Shown: positions 7,334 to 16,469 of the stretch, in pieces
How positions within the stretch are numbered: position 1 is the first letter of the stretch
How the letters are laid out: every line of letters begins with the position of its first letter
DNA from: Gammaproteobacteria bacterium
Lineage (GTDB): Bacteria > Pseudomonadota > Gammaproteobacteria > Pseudomonadales > Azotimanducaceae
Assembly: GCA_028821515.1 (NCBI GenBank)
Contig: JAPPGA010000077.1
Coordinates: forward strand, 1-55,770
DNA: 55,770 nt
Direction: 5' to 3'
The notes under the pieces: model-generated
Told to the model about the DNA's origin: nothing
The model's input: only the letters and a program-made list of their open reading frames with translations
Database searches by the model: none
Made by a program: the position numbers and the translations under genes

Positions 7334-10300
7334 TGGCCGCCCAACCACGACGCCTGGCCGAGGGCGGCCGCATCGATCGCAGCCACGTGGTCGACTTCTC
7401 GTTTGATAACCGAGCCCTGCAGGGATACGCCGGCGACACGCTGGCATCGGCGCTGCTCGCGAACGGCGTCGACATCGTGGCGCGCAGCTTCAAGTACGGG
7501 CGGCCGCGCGGCATCGTCGGACACGGGCCCGAAGAACCCAACGCCATCCTGCATCTCGGCCACGGACCCGCCAGCATCCCGAACCTGCGGGCCACGGAAG
7601 TGGAACTCTTCGACGGGCTCGAAGCAAGGTCCACCCGTTCCGGGCTGCAACGCCTGTTTGGCCCTTTCGGCAGGTTCCTGCCGGCCGGTTTCTACTACAA
7701 GACCTTCATGCAGCCGCCGCGTCTGTGGATGACGTGGGAACGCCTGCTGCGCCGGGCGGCCGGATTCGGCGAAGCACCGGACGGGCGGGATCCCGACACC
7801 TACGACAAGATGAATCATCACTGCGACGTACTGGTCGTCGGCGCGGGCCCCGCCGGTCTCGCCGCCGCGCTCGAAGCCGCCCGTTCCGGCGCACGCACGC
7901 TCATCGTCGACGAGGGGCACGAGTTCGGGGGCAGCCTCTTGGCCGAGACACGCACGGTCGCCGGTGGGAGCGGAGCGGACTGGGTGGAAAACACCGTCGC
8001 CGAACTCTCGTCCTGCCCCGAAGTGACCCTCCTCCCCCGCGCCACCGTGAGCGGCTACTACGACCACAACTTCCTCACGATCCTTGAGCGGCGTACCGAC
8101 CACCTGGGGCCGATGAACGACGGCGGTTCCCGCCAACGCCTGCATCGCGTCCGGGCACGGCAGGCCGTACTCGCGACCGGCGCCATAGAGCGCCCCCTGG
8201 TGTTCGCCAACAACGACCTTCCCGGCGTCATGCTGGCATCGTCGGTGGCGGCCTATGTCAACCGCTATGCCGTCGCGCCCGGCGATCGGCTCGTGCTGTT
8301 CACCACCAACGACGGCGCCTACCGAACGGCAATGGACTGGCAAGGGGTGGGACGCGAAGTGGTCGCGGTCGTCGATGCCCGGCAGCATCCCGACGGCGCC
8401 CAGGTGCAGGCGGCAATGGAGGCGGGCATCGACGTGATCCCGGGCCACGGGGTGATCGAAGCCTCCGGACGCGGCCGCGTCAGCGGGGCGATCATCGCGC
8501 CAATGGACGACGGCGGCGACGCGCTCACCGGTCCGTCACGGCAACTGGAATGCGACCTCATCGCTGTTTCCGGCGGCTGGAGCCCCACCCTGCATCTCGG
8601 CTCCCAGACCGGCGTCCGGCCCCGGTGGAGCGATGCGGCGGGCGCATTCCTGCCCGGCGACCTGGGAGAGCGCGCCGTCTGCGCCGGCGCCGTCACGGGC
8701 AGGAGGACGCTGCGGGAATGCATCGAGGAAGGCGCATCCGCGGGCGCCCTGGCCGCATCGCGGACCGGCTTCGGCGATGGCGACACCACGCTTGCGACAC
8801 CGGATACGGAGGAGTCACCCGAGTCGTCGCCCCAGGCGCTTTACCTCGTACCTCACCGGAAGCCAGTGAGCCGGGCCCCGAAACAGTTCGTCGATCTGCA
8901 AACGGACGTCACCGCGTCGGATATCGAGCTTGCCGCCCGCGAAGGCTATACCTCCGTCGAGCACGTGAAGCGCTATACGGCGCTGGGTTTCGGCACCGAC
9001 CAGGGCAAGCTCGGCAACGTCAACGGCGTCGCCATACTGGCCCAAGCGCTGGGACAGGATATCGCTGCCACCGGCACGACCATGTTCCGCCCCGCCTACA
9101 CGCCGATGACCTTCGGCGCGGCCGCCGGTAGGGACACGGGCGAGATGTTCGACGCCGAACGCCACACGCCCATGCACGCCTGGCACGAGGCGCAGGGCGC
9201 CATGTGGGAAGACGTGGGCCGCTGGAAGCGTCCCTACTACTACCCGCGATCAGGGGAGACCATGCAACAGGCGGTCAACCGCGAGTGCCTCGCCGTCCAC
9301 GACGGCGTGGCGATCTTCGACGCGTCGACCCTCGGCAAGATCGACATCCAGGGACCGGATTCAGCGGTATTCCTCGACCGCGTCTACACCACGGGATTCA
9401 GGAGACTCGGCGTCCGCCGGTGCCGGTACGGCCTCATGCTGCACGAGAACGGGTACATCTTCGACGACGGCGTGACCGCGCGCATGGCGGAGAACCGCTA
9501 CCTGATGCACACCACCACCGGCAACGCGGAGGCGGTTTACGCGTGGCTGGAGTTCTGGCGACAGACCGAGTGGCCCTCGCTCGATGTTTACCTCACGTCG
9601 GTGACCGACCACTGGGCCACGGCAGCGGTGGTTGGACCGAAGTCCCGCGACGTGCTGCGAAAGGTGTGCACTGACATCGACTTCGACGGCGAGGCGTTCC
9701 GCTTCATGGACGTGCGCGAAGGCCACGTTGCAGGCATCCCGGCGCGGGTGTTCAGGATCAGCTTCAGCGGCGAGCTATCGTTCGAGGTGAACGTCCCCGC
9801 CAACCATGGCCGCGAACTCTGGGACGCCCTGATCGAGGCCGGGACGGAATTCGACATCACCCCCTACGGCACCGAGGCCATGCACGTGCTGCGCGCTGAC
9901 AAGGGATTCATCATCGTCGGGCAGGACACCGACGGTTCCGTGACACCGGCAGATGTCGGCATGGAATGGGCGGTGCGTCGCAACAAGGCGTACGGCTTCC
10001 TCGGCGACCGTTCCCTGACGCTGGCCGATCACCTGCGCGAGGACCGGTTCCAGCTCGTGGGCCTTGCCACCGCGGATCCCCGGACCGTGCTGCCCGAGGG
10101 TGCGCAACTCGTCGAAGAGCCCGGACAGCGCCCGCCGGTGGCCATGGAAGGACACGTCACATCGAGCTATTTCAGCGCACGGCTTGACCGTTCCATCGCG
10201 CTCGCGATGGTGAAGCGCGGCAGCAAGCGGGGGGGACAGATCCTCTACGCCCCGCTGGCCAACGGGCGGATCGTGTCCGCCACCATCGTCAGTCCCGTCT

Positions 10301-10335
10301 TCTACGACCCCGAGGGAGTGCGCCAGAATGTCTGA
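7333..10335 (+). CDS. soxA: Sarcosine oxidase subunit alpha
   Basis: 1000 residues, the normal SoxA size. Domain order: N-terminal ferredoxin-like domain (FSFDNRALQGYAGDTLASALLANGV, then FKYGRPRGI), a NAD-binding Rossmann domain starting CDVLVVGAGPAGLAAALEAARSG near residue 168, a second nucleotide half with ATGAIERPLVFANNDLPGV, and from about residue 600 a GcvT-like aminomethyltransferase domain (PTYYYPRSGETM..., GTEAMHVLRADKGF) that binds THF and receives the methyl carbon. The start is set by the TGATG overlap with soxD. Confidence 0.96.
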   Translation: MAAQPRRLAEGGRIDRSHVVDFSFDNRALQGYAGDTLASALLANGVDIVARSFKYGRPRGIVGHGPEEPNAILHLGHGPASIPNLRATEVELFDGLEARSTRSGLQRLFGPFGRFLPAGFYYKTFMQPPRLWMTWERLLRRAAGFGEAPDGRDPDTYDKMNHHCDVLVVGAGPAGLAAALEAARSGARTLIVDEGHEFGGSLLAETRTVAGGSGADWVENTVAELSSCPEVTLLPRATVSGYYDHNFLTILERRTDHLGPMNDGGSRQRLHRVRARQAVLATGAIERPLVFANNDLPGVMLASSVAAYVNRYAVAPGDRLVLFTTNDGAYRTAMDWQGVGREVVAVVDARQHPDGAQVQAAMEAGIDVIPGHGVIEASGRGRVSGAIIAPMDDGGDALTGPSRQLECDLIAVSGGWSPTLHLGSQTGVRPRWSDAAGAFLPGDLGERAVCAGAVTGRRTLRECIEEGASAGALAASRTGFGDGDTTLATPDTEESPESSPQALYLVPHRKPVSRAPKQFVDLQTDVTASDIELAAREGYTSVEHVKRYTALGFGTDQGKLGNVNGVAILAQALGQDIAATGTTMFRPAYTPMTFGAAAGRDTGEMFDAERHTPMHAWHEAQGAMWEDVGRWKRPYYYPRSGETMQQAVNRECLAVHDGVAIFDASTLGKIDIQGPDSAVFLDRVYTTGFRRLGVRRCRYGLMLHENGYIFDDGVTARMAENRYLMHTTTGNAEAVYAWLEFWRQTEWPSLDVYLTSVTDHWATAAVVGPKSRDVLRKVCTDIDFDGEAFRFMDVREGHVAGIPARVFRISFSGELSFEVNVPANHGRELWDALIEAGTEFDITPYGTEAMHVLRADKGFIIVGQDTDGSVTPADVGMEWAVRRNKAYGFLGDRSLTLADHLREDRFQLVGLATADPRTVLPEGAQLVEEPGQRPPVAMEGHVTSSYFSARLDRSIALAMVKRGSKRGGQILYAPLANGRIVSATIVSPVFYDPEGVRQNV

Positions 10336-10873
10336 AGCACCCGGTGTGGAATATCGGACAGTCCCGGGACGGGGATGTCTGAACCTCCGTGGCGACGCCG
10401 ACGATCCCGTCTTTCGCGATGCAGTGTCGATGGCGACCGGAGTGGAGCTTCCGACCGAGCCGGGCAGATGGCTTGAGGCCGGGGAGACCCGCGCGTGTTG
10501 GCTCGGCCCCGACGAGTGGCTCCTGATCGTACCGGACGGTGAGCAGGCCAGAATCGAGCGGCAATTGCGCGAGGCAATGCGCGGCCCGTTCTCCGTTGTG
10601 GACGTGAGCGGCGGTTTCATCCACGTCAATCTCCGGGGCGAAGACGCCGGCCACGTACTGCAGAAGTCGAGCCCCTACGATTTCCACCCGCTCAATTTCC
10701 CGCCGGGACGTTGCGTGCAGACGGTGTTCGCGCAGGCCGGCGCGCTGGTAGCTGCCGCTGAAGACGGCAGTTTCGACCTCGTGTTTCGCCGCAGCTACGC
10801 GGACTACCTGGCGCGCTGGATTGCTGACGCGGCAGAGGAACACGGCTTCGTGGCGCGTCATGTGACGGATTGA
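10328..10873 (+). CDS. soxG: Sarcosine oxidase subunit gamma
   Basis: 181 residues; overlaps the soxA end by 8 bases. WLGPDEWLLI, VVDVSGGFIHVNLRG and FRRSYADYLARWI are typical of SoxG, which resembles the C-terminal part of GcvT and completes the heterotetramer. No purU gene follows in this locus, unlike many sox operons: the next gene is convergent and starts a new unit. Confidence 0.93.
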   Translation: MSEAPGVEYRTVPGRGCLNLRGDADDPVFRDAVSMATGVELPTEPGRWLEAGETRACWLGPDEWLLIVPDGEQARIERQLREAMRGPFSVVDVSGGFIHVNLRGEDAGHVLQKSSPYDFHPLNFPPGRCVQTVFAQAGALVAAAEDGSFDLVFRRSYADYLARWIADAAEEHGFVARHVTD

Positions 10874-10895
10874 TTGGGCATCCGCCCCAGCTACG

Positions 10896-11966
10896 TCAAG
10901 GTGTCCGTTCCGAATGTACCGCCGGCGGTTCGACGTCGTTGAGCCGCCAGTTGAGATAGTGGCCGAAATCCGCCACGACCCGCTCGACCGGTAAGAGCTG
11001 CCCAGGGACGAAGTCGCCAGAGAAGCCGCGCTGGATGCGCTCGCAGATCGCCTTATCCTCCTTGAGGAAGTCCGGCCGCGTATCGCCTGCGCCAATGGCC
11101 CAGTTGAACCAGTTGCCGAGTCCGCCGAACACACCACCATCCCCTGGCGAGGCGACGCCGGTCCGGACGGCGCAACGGTCCACGCCGACGGGATGTAAGG
11201 CCTGCCAGACCAGGCTGTCCTTCGTGAAGACGCCGACGAAGCTCGGCGGCAGGCTGATCAGCAGGTAGTCGTTCTCGCCCTTGTAGGCGCCGCCCGTGGC
11301 CGTCGCACGGGCGGAACCCGTGATGTAGTACGCACCCCTGGTGGGCGTGTAGGGTTCTAGGGTCGTCGGGTGGACCTTGAACAGGTGGTAGCTCTCCATC
11401 GCGTTCGTGATGGCGACCTTCCAATTGCACTTCCACACGTCAGTAGTCTGCCAATCGGACTGGTGGCGCAGCCTGTCGATGCCGCGTGCCGCGACATGGG
11501 GTTCGATGGCCGCAAAACGCTCCGCAAGCCGCTCCACGTCGTGGTTGAGACTCACGAACACCAATCCGTGCCAGGACTCCACCCGATACCTTGTGAGGCA
11601 GTGGGATTCCCGGTCGAGGGCCTCACGCGGCCCGAACGGCACGCCGATCAGCCGGCCGGCGGCGTCATACGTCCAGGCATGGTAAGGACACTGAATCCGC
11701 TCGGCGTTGGTGCGCTCCTCGACCAGCAGCGTGCCGCGATGCGCACACAGGTTGGACAGCGCTACCAGCTCGCCCGACTGGTTGCGCAACAGGAGCACGG
11801 GCTGGTCCCCAACCAGGACGGGAAGCTGGTCGCCGGGTGCACCGAGCGCGTCTTCCGTCGTCGCGAACACCCAGTCGCCGTGCCAGATGCTCTCCTTCTC
11901 CGCTGCCAGCCATGCCGGGTCGCGGTACGCGGCAGCCGGGAGCGCGCGGGCGGGATCAAGGTCCAT
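10896..11966 (-). CDS. Rieske non-heme iron oxygenase, alpha subunit
   Basis: 356 residues from the ATG at 11966, chosen because GGGAGGA lies 6 bases upstream; an ATG at 11981 is less well placed. The Rieske [2Fe-2S] ligands are Cys74/His76 (CAHRG) and Cys93/His96 (CPYHAW). The catalytic iron site is in NAMESYHLFKVHP: His194 and His199. The residue three before the first His, which bridges electrons from the Rieske cluster, is Glu191 where classic ring-hydroxylating dioxygenases have Asp; Glu there is known from quaternary-ammonium oxygenases such as CntA and GbcA-type enzymes. Next to soxBDAG this suggests N-demethylation or cleavage of a methylated amine, but aromatic substrates are not excluded. 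No reductase partner is in the window. Confidence 0.88.
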   Translation of the reverse strand: MDLDPARALPAAAYRDPAWLAAEKESIWHGDWVFATTEDALGAPGDQLPVLVGDQPVLLLRNQSGELVALSNLCAHRGTLLVEERTNAERIQCPYHAWTYDAAGRLIGVPFGPREALDRESHCLTRYRVESWHGLVFVSLNHDVERLAERFAAIEPHVAARGIDRLRHQSDWQTTDVWKCNWKVAITNAMESYHLFKVHPTTLEPYTPTRGAYYITGSARATATGGAYKGENDYLLISLPPSFVGVFTKDSLVWQALHPVGVDRCAVRTGVASPGDGGVFGGLGNWFNWAIGAGDTRPDFLKEDKAICERIQRGFSGDFVPGQLLPVERVVADFGHYLNWRLNDVEPPAVHSERTP

Positions 11967-11994
11967 GTGTCGTCCTCCCATCGGCTGCACGGAG

Positions 11995-13635
11995 TCAGCG
12001 CAGCACGAAGCCTTCGTAACCGTTGGCCGCCACCTCGGCGCATTTCTCCGCATACGGCGGGAAGCCGATCAACGGCATGAACACCTGGGGCTTGCCGGGT
12101 ATGTTCCTGCCCAGGTACCAGGAGTTGCAGGTTGGCATCAGGGTCTTGTCCGCGACAGAGTTGACGTGCTCCACCCAAGCGTCCTGGGCCTCCGGTGTCG
12201 CCTCGATGGTCGCGAGCTTCTCACGCCGCAGGTATTCCAGGCAGTCGCCGATCCAGTCCACGTGCTGCTCGATCGCGACCACCATATTGGTCAGCACCGA
12301 CGGGCTGCCAGGGCCCGTGATCATGAACAGGTTGGGGAAACCGGCGGTGCCGAGGCCCAGGTAGGTCCGCGGTCCGGCGGACCACGCGTCAGGCAGGGTC
12401 CGGCCTCCGCGGCCCGAGATGTCCACGCTGAGCACGGCGCCCGTCATGGCGTCGAAACCTGTGGCGAAGACGATGCAGTCGAGCGAGATCTCGCGGGAGC
12501 CTTCCTGCTCTCCCGTTTCCGGGTTCATGACGTTGACCATTACGCCCGCGGACGTGATGCGCTCGATGGGATGGGTTCCGGCAGCCAGGAGTTCCACGTT
12601 GGGCCGGTTGTAGGTCTCGAAATAGCGTGTGTCCAGGCAGATCCTTTTGCAGCCGATGACGTTGTCCGGGCACAGGCGTTCCGCGACCTCCGGGTCCTTG
12701 ACGGTGTCGCGAATCCGCTCCCGGACGAAATCGGCCGCCGTCTCGTTTGCGTCGCGGTTGAACAGGAGATCGTTGTAGGCGCCCAGGAAACCGAAGCCGC
12801 CGTGCTCCCAGCGCTCGGCAAACCTGGCCTCCCGCACCGCGGGACCGTCTGCCAGCGCGGAAACATCATTGCGGCCTAATCCCTTCGACCCGAAACCGGC
12901 GGGCATCAGCCGGTTGTGCACGCGGAACTCCGGATACTCGGCCTTGACTTCGCGCACATAGTCCGGGTCGAGGGGTCCGTTGCGCGCCGGGACCGAGTAG
13001 TTGGGCGTGCGCTGGAAGACCGTGAGGTGTTCCGACTCCGCTGCAATGATCGGGATCGCCTGAATGGCCGAGGATCCGGTACCGATGATCCCTACCCGCT
13101 TGCCGCCAAAATCGACGTGGTCATGGGGCCAGCGGCCGGTGTGGTAGGTCTCGCCAAGGAAACTGTCCCGCCCTTCGAATTCAGGCAGGTTGGCGGAGGA
13201 CAGGCAGCCGGTCGCCATGACCAGGGCCTTCGCCTCCACGGTCTCGCCGGCGTCCGTTTCGATCCGCCAGTGGCAGGCTGCCTCATCGAAGGCCGCCTTG
13301 AGGACCCGTGTCTCAAACGTGATGTCCCGCCTGAGGTCGAACCGGTCGGCGACGTGCTCGATATAACGCAGGATCTCCGGCTGGCCGGCGAAGCGTTCGG
13401 TCCACTCCCACTCCTGCTGCAACGCTTCGTCAAAGCTGTAGGAGTATTCCATGCTCTCGATATCACAGCGCGCGCCCGGGTAGCGGTTCCAGTACCAGGT
13501 ACCGCCGACGTCGGTCCCCGCCTCGAATACGCGCGCGCTGAAACCGGACTCGCGCAACCGGTGGAGCATGTAGAGCCCGGAGAGTCCCGCGCCCACAACC
13601 ACGGCGTCATAGCGCGTCTCCGCCGTATCCGACAT
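11995..13635 (-). CDS. Flavin-dependent Baeyer-Villiger-type monooxygenase
   Basis: 546 residues from the ATG at 13635. FAD-binding GAGLSGLYMLHRL at residues ~16-28, GGTWYWNRYPGARCD, the BVMO fingerprint F-x-G-x3-H-x3-W-P (FLGETYHTGRWP), and a second NADPH-binding Rossmann motif GTGSSAIQAIP, followed by ATGFDAMTGA. This is the class I BVMO layout seen in cyclohexanone and phenylacetone monooxygenases, inserting oxygen next to a ketone using NADPH and O2. It is separated by 28 bases from the Rieske gene downstream, so both may be one transcript. A TACAAT box at 13668-13663 could be its -10. Substrate unknown. Confidence 0.9.
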   Translation of the reverse strand: MSDTAETRYDAVVVGAGLSGLYMLHRLRESGFSARVFEAGTDVGGTWYWNRYPGARCDIESMEYSYSFDEALQQEWEWTERFAGQPEILRYIEHVADRFDLRRDITFETRVLKAAFDEAACHWRIETDAGETVEAKALVMATGCLSSANLPEFEGRDSFLGETYHTGRWPHDHVDFGGKRVGIIGTGSSAIQAIPIIAAESEHLTVFQRTPNYSVPARNGPLDPDYVREVKAEYPEFRVHNRLMPAGFGSKGLGRNDVSALADGPAVREARFAERWEHGGFGFLGAYNDLLFNRDANETAADFVRERIRDTVKDPEVAERLCPDNVIGCKRICLDTRYFETYNRPNVELLAAGTHPIERITSAGVMVNVMNPETGEQEGSREISLDCIVFATGFDAMTGAVLSVDISGRGGRTLPDAWSAGPRTYLGLGTAGFPNLFMITGPGSPSVLTNMVVAIEQHVDWIGDCLEYLRREKLATIEATPEAQDAWVEHVNSVADKTLMPTCNSWYLGRNIPGKPQVFMPLIGFPPYAEKCAEVAANGYEGFVLR

Positions 13636-13739
13636 CCGCCCTTGCCTGGCACCAAAACCCGGATTGTATATGCACCGTGGCGCGCCGCCCCTCCGTGCTA
13701 GTCTTTGCGCCACTCATTGCACTTACCCCGGGGAGGAGA

Positions 13740-15398
13740 ATGAACGGTTTCGACTTGATAGCGCGTTGCCTGAAGGCGGAAGGCGTGTCCTGGATGGCGT
13801 GTTTCCCCGCCAATCCACTCATCGAGGCGGTTGCCAAGATCGGTATCCGTCCCATCGTGTTCCGCCAGGAGCGGGGCGGCATCAACGCCGCCGATGGCTT
13901 CAGCCGACAGACGTCCGGCAAGCGCGTCGGCGTGTTCGCGTCGCAGGGTGGACCCGGTGTCGAGAACTCGTTCGGCGGCATCGCCCAGGCTTGGGGCGAA
14001 GGCGTTCCCCTCGTGTTCCTCCCCGGCAGCGCGGGGCTGCGCGGCTACGACGTGAGGCCGAATTTCTCCGCCACCCGAAGCTATGAATCAGTCACCAAGC
14101 TGGCGCTCTCAACCGACAGGATCGACCTGGTGACCCGGCAGGTCCGGCGCGCATTCCACGCGGCGAAAAACGGCCGGCCCGGTCCGGCGGTACTCGAACT
14201 CCACGGCGACGTCCTGGGCCAGCAGGTGCCGGAAAACGCCTTTGACTACCAGCCTTCCAGGGTCATGAAATACGCGCCCAACCGGTCGGACGTGCGAGAC
14301 GCGGTAAACGCGATGCTCAACGCCTCGAATCCCGTGATCTGGGCCGGACAGGGTGTGCTCTACGCCGAGGCCGCGGAAGAACTACGGACACTGGCGGAGC
14401 TCACGCAGATCCCGGTCATCACCACCATGCAGTGCAAGAGCGCATTCCCGGACGACCATCCGCTTGCTCTCGGCTCGGCGAACAGGACAGCGCCAAAGGG
14501 CGTATTCAAGTGGCTGGGCGCCTCCGACACGATCCTCTGCATCGGCTCGGGCCTGACGCGGACCAACTTCGGCATCGACATACCGCCGGGCAAGTTCATG
14601 ATCCACTCGAACGTCAGTGTCGAGGACATCAACAAGGACTACGGCGTTGATATAGGGCTCGTGGGCGACGCCAGGCTCACGCTCGAACTCATGATCGACG
14701 AAGTGAAGGCGGCCGTGGGCGACAACGGGCGCGAAACCAATACCGCGCTTGCCGCCGATATCGCTGCGACGAAGGCGGAGTGGCTTGAGGAATGGGCGCC
14801 ATTGCTCAACTCCGACGAAACGCCGATCAATCCCTACCGGGTCGTCAACGAAATCAACAATGCCGTCGATCACGCCAACAGTGTCGTGACCCACGACGCT
14901 GGCAATCCGCGCGACCAGATCATGCCGTTCTACAAGGCGACGGTGCCGCACGGCTACATCGGCTGGGGCAAGACCACGCATCTCGGATACGGCATTCCGC
15001 TTGCGATGGGTTCGAAGATGGCCAACCCGGACAAGTTCTGCATGAACTTCATGGGCGACCTTGCATTCGGCCACACCGGCACGGATATCGAGACCGCCGT
15101 ACGGGCGGAGATCCCGATCACGAGCATCGTCATCAACAACCGCACGATGGGCGGCTACGACAAGAACATGCCGGTCGCGATGGAGCGCTACGGCGCGGGC
15201 AACCAGGGCGGAGACTACGCCGGCGTGGCCAGGGCCCTGGGTGCCACGGCGATTAACGTCAACGAGGTCGCAGGAATCGGGCCGGCGATCGAGGAAGCGC
15301 AGATCGCGAACAAGGAAGGCGAAGTCTGCGTGATCGAAGTCGCCACGCGCCAGGACACGCGGTTTTCGAAGTACGAGGAGTTATTGAACGGGAGTTAG
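13740..15398 (+). CDS. Thiamine-diphosphate-dependent enzyme, acetolactate-synthase-like
   Basis: 552 residues from the ATG at 13740, preceded by GGGGAGGAG. Three-domain ThDP enzyme: N-terminal PYR domain with the cofactor-activating Glu44 in RQERGGINAADGFSRQTSG, central domain (PVIWAGQGVLYAEA), and C-terminal PP domain with G-D-L-A ... I-N-N, the Mg-ThDP binding motif, in MGDLAFGHTG through IVINNRTMGG. This places it with acetolactate synthase, benzoylformate decarboxylase and relatives, but the neighbourhood does not point to branched-chain synthesis (no small subunit). It diverges from the BVMO gene. Part of its 3' half is duplicated exactly at 19691-20504. Confidence 0.88.
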   Translation: MNGFDLIARCLKAEGVSWMACFPANPLIEAVAKIGIRPIVFRQERGGINAADGFSRQTSGKRVGVFASQGGPGVENSFGGIAQAWGEGVPLVFLPGSAGLRGYDVRPNFSATRSYESVTKLALSTDRIDLVTRQVRRAFHAAKNGRPGPAVLELHGDVLGQQVPENAFDYQPSRVMKYAPNRSDVRDAVNAMLNASNPVIWAGQGVLYAEAAEELRTLAELTQIPVITTMQCKSAFPDDHPLALGSANRTAPKGVFKWLGASDTILCIGSGLTRTNFGIDIPPGKFMIHSNVSVEDINKDYGVDIGLVGDARLTLELMIDEVKAAVGDNGRETNTALAADIAATKAEWLEEWAPLLNSDETPINPYRVVNEINNAVDHANSVVTHDAGNPRDQIMPFYKATVPHGYIGWGKTTHLGYGIPLAMGSKMANPDKFCMNFMGDLAFGHTGTDIETAVRAEIPITSIVINNRTMGGYDKNMPVAMERYGAGNQGGDYAGVARALGATAINVNEVAGIGPAIEEAQIANKEGEVCVIEVATRQDTRFSKYEELLNGS

Positions 15399-15437
15399 GT
15401 CGACCGACGAACAGAGCCGTCAGCGCTAGAAGGTCAC

Positions 15438-16349
15438 ATGGGCCAGGTGGATTTCGGTATCGGATTGCGGCGGCTCGACAACCTCGCGGCGAACGCCCGG
15501 GAGGCGGAACGGCTTGGCTACCAGTTCGTGTCCACCGGAGAGCACGTCTTCTTCTACGGCCCGGCCAACAACGGACTCATCGCCCTCGCCGCGGCCGCCG
15601 GGGCCACTTCCTCCATCAAGCTCATGAGCGCGATCACCCTCGTACCGCTGTACCCGCCCCCACTGCTGGCGAAGATGGTCGCCACGCTGGACATCGTCTC
15701 CCACGGCCGTTTCCATCTCGGCGTCGGCGTGGGCGGCGAGTTCGCCCGGGAATTCGAGGCATGCGGCGTGCCGGTGCGCGAGCGCGGCGCCCGCACCAAC
15801 GAGTCGCTCGCGATCATGAAACGCCTGTGGACCGAGGACGCCGTCAGTGTCGAGGGACGCTTCACGAGGCTTTCCGGCGTGACGCTCGCGCCCAAGCCCA
15901 CGCAGCGACCGCATCCGCCGATCTGGATCTCCGGGCGCAGCGAAGCCGCCATGCGCCGCTGCGCTCTGCACGGCAATGGCTGGCTGCCCTACATGTACAC
16001 GCCCGAACGCCTTGCCGACAGCCTCGAGACCATCGCAGGATTTGCCGATGAGGCTGGCCGAGAGGACGACGTCATCCCCGGCCTGCACATCTTCTTCGCC
16101 GTCCATGAAGACCGCGATACCGCCGTCGAGATGGCGACGCAGCGCCTGTCGCTTCAGTACAACCAGGACTTCACCAAGCTGGTCGGTCGGTACGCGCTGG
16201 TGGGAAACCCCGACGATTGCATCGCCCGGTTGCGGGAGTACATCGACGCGGGCGCGCGCACCATCATGCTGAACTCGGCGTGCCGCTCGGATTACATCGC
16301 CGACAACGAGCGCCTGCTCGCGGAGGCAGTCCTGCCCGCGTTTTCCTGA
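15438..16349 (+). CDS. LLM-class flavin-dependent oxidoreductase (luciferase-like monooxygenase)
   Basis: 303 residues. Conserved features of the bacterial luciferase/F420-FMN family: FGIGLRRLDNLAANAREAERLGY, STGEHVFF, LMSAITLVPLYPPPLLAKMVATLDIVSHGRFHLGVGVGG (substrate and flavin pocket), and RPHPPIWISGRSEAAMRR. These enzymes form a TIM barrel and use reduced FMN or F420. It starts 39 bases after the ThDP gene in the same direction, so the two may be cotranscribed. The cofactor cannot be decided from the motif alone. Confidence 0.88.
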   Translation: MGQVDFGIGLRRLDNLAANAREAERLGYQFVSTGEHVFFYGPANNGLIALAAAAGATSSIKLMSAITLVPLYPPPLLAKMVATLDIVSHGRFHLGVGVGGEFAREFEACGVPVRERGARTNESLAIMKRLWTEDAVSVEGRFTRLSGVTLAPKPTQRPHPPIWISGRSEAAMRRCALHGNGWLPYMYTPERLADSLETIAGFADEAGREDDVIPGLHIFFAVHEDRDTAVEMATQRLSLQYNQDFTKLVGRYALVGNPDDCIARLREYIDAGARTIMLNSACRSDYIADNERLLAEAVLPAFS

Positions 16350-16376
16350 AAGTGCCCCCGTTGCTGGCAGCCGTTC

Positions 16377-16394
16377 AGCGCCTCGAGTGGCGCT
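16377..16394. repeat. 18-bp hairpin repeat, copy 1
   Basis: AGCGCC-TCGAGT-GGCGCT, a 6-bp stem with 6-base loop, just after the LLM gene. An exact second copy is at 22145-22162. It may act as an RNA hairpin at the 3' end of the upstream transcript; there is no T-run. Confidence 0.6.
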
Positions 16395-16469
16395 TGCGCG
16401 GTGGTTCAACTACGACCGCAAGACCGAGAGGGGACGAAGTCGGGTTAACAGTGCATCAAGGAGTCAACG

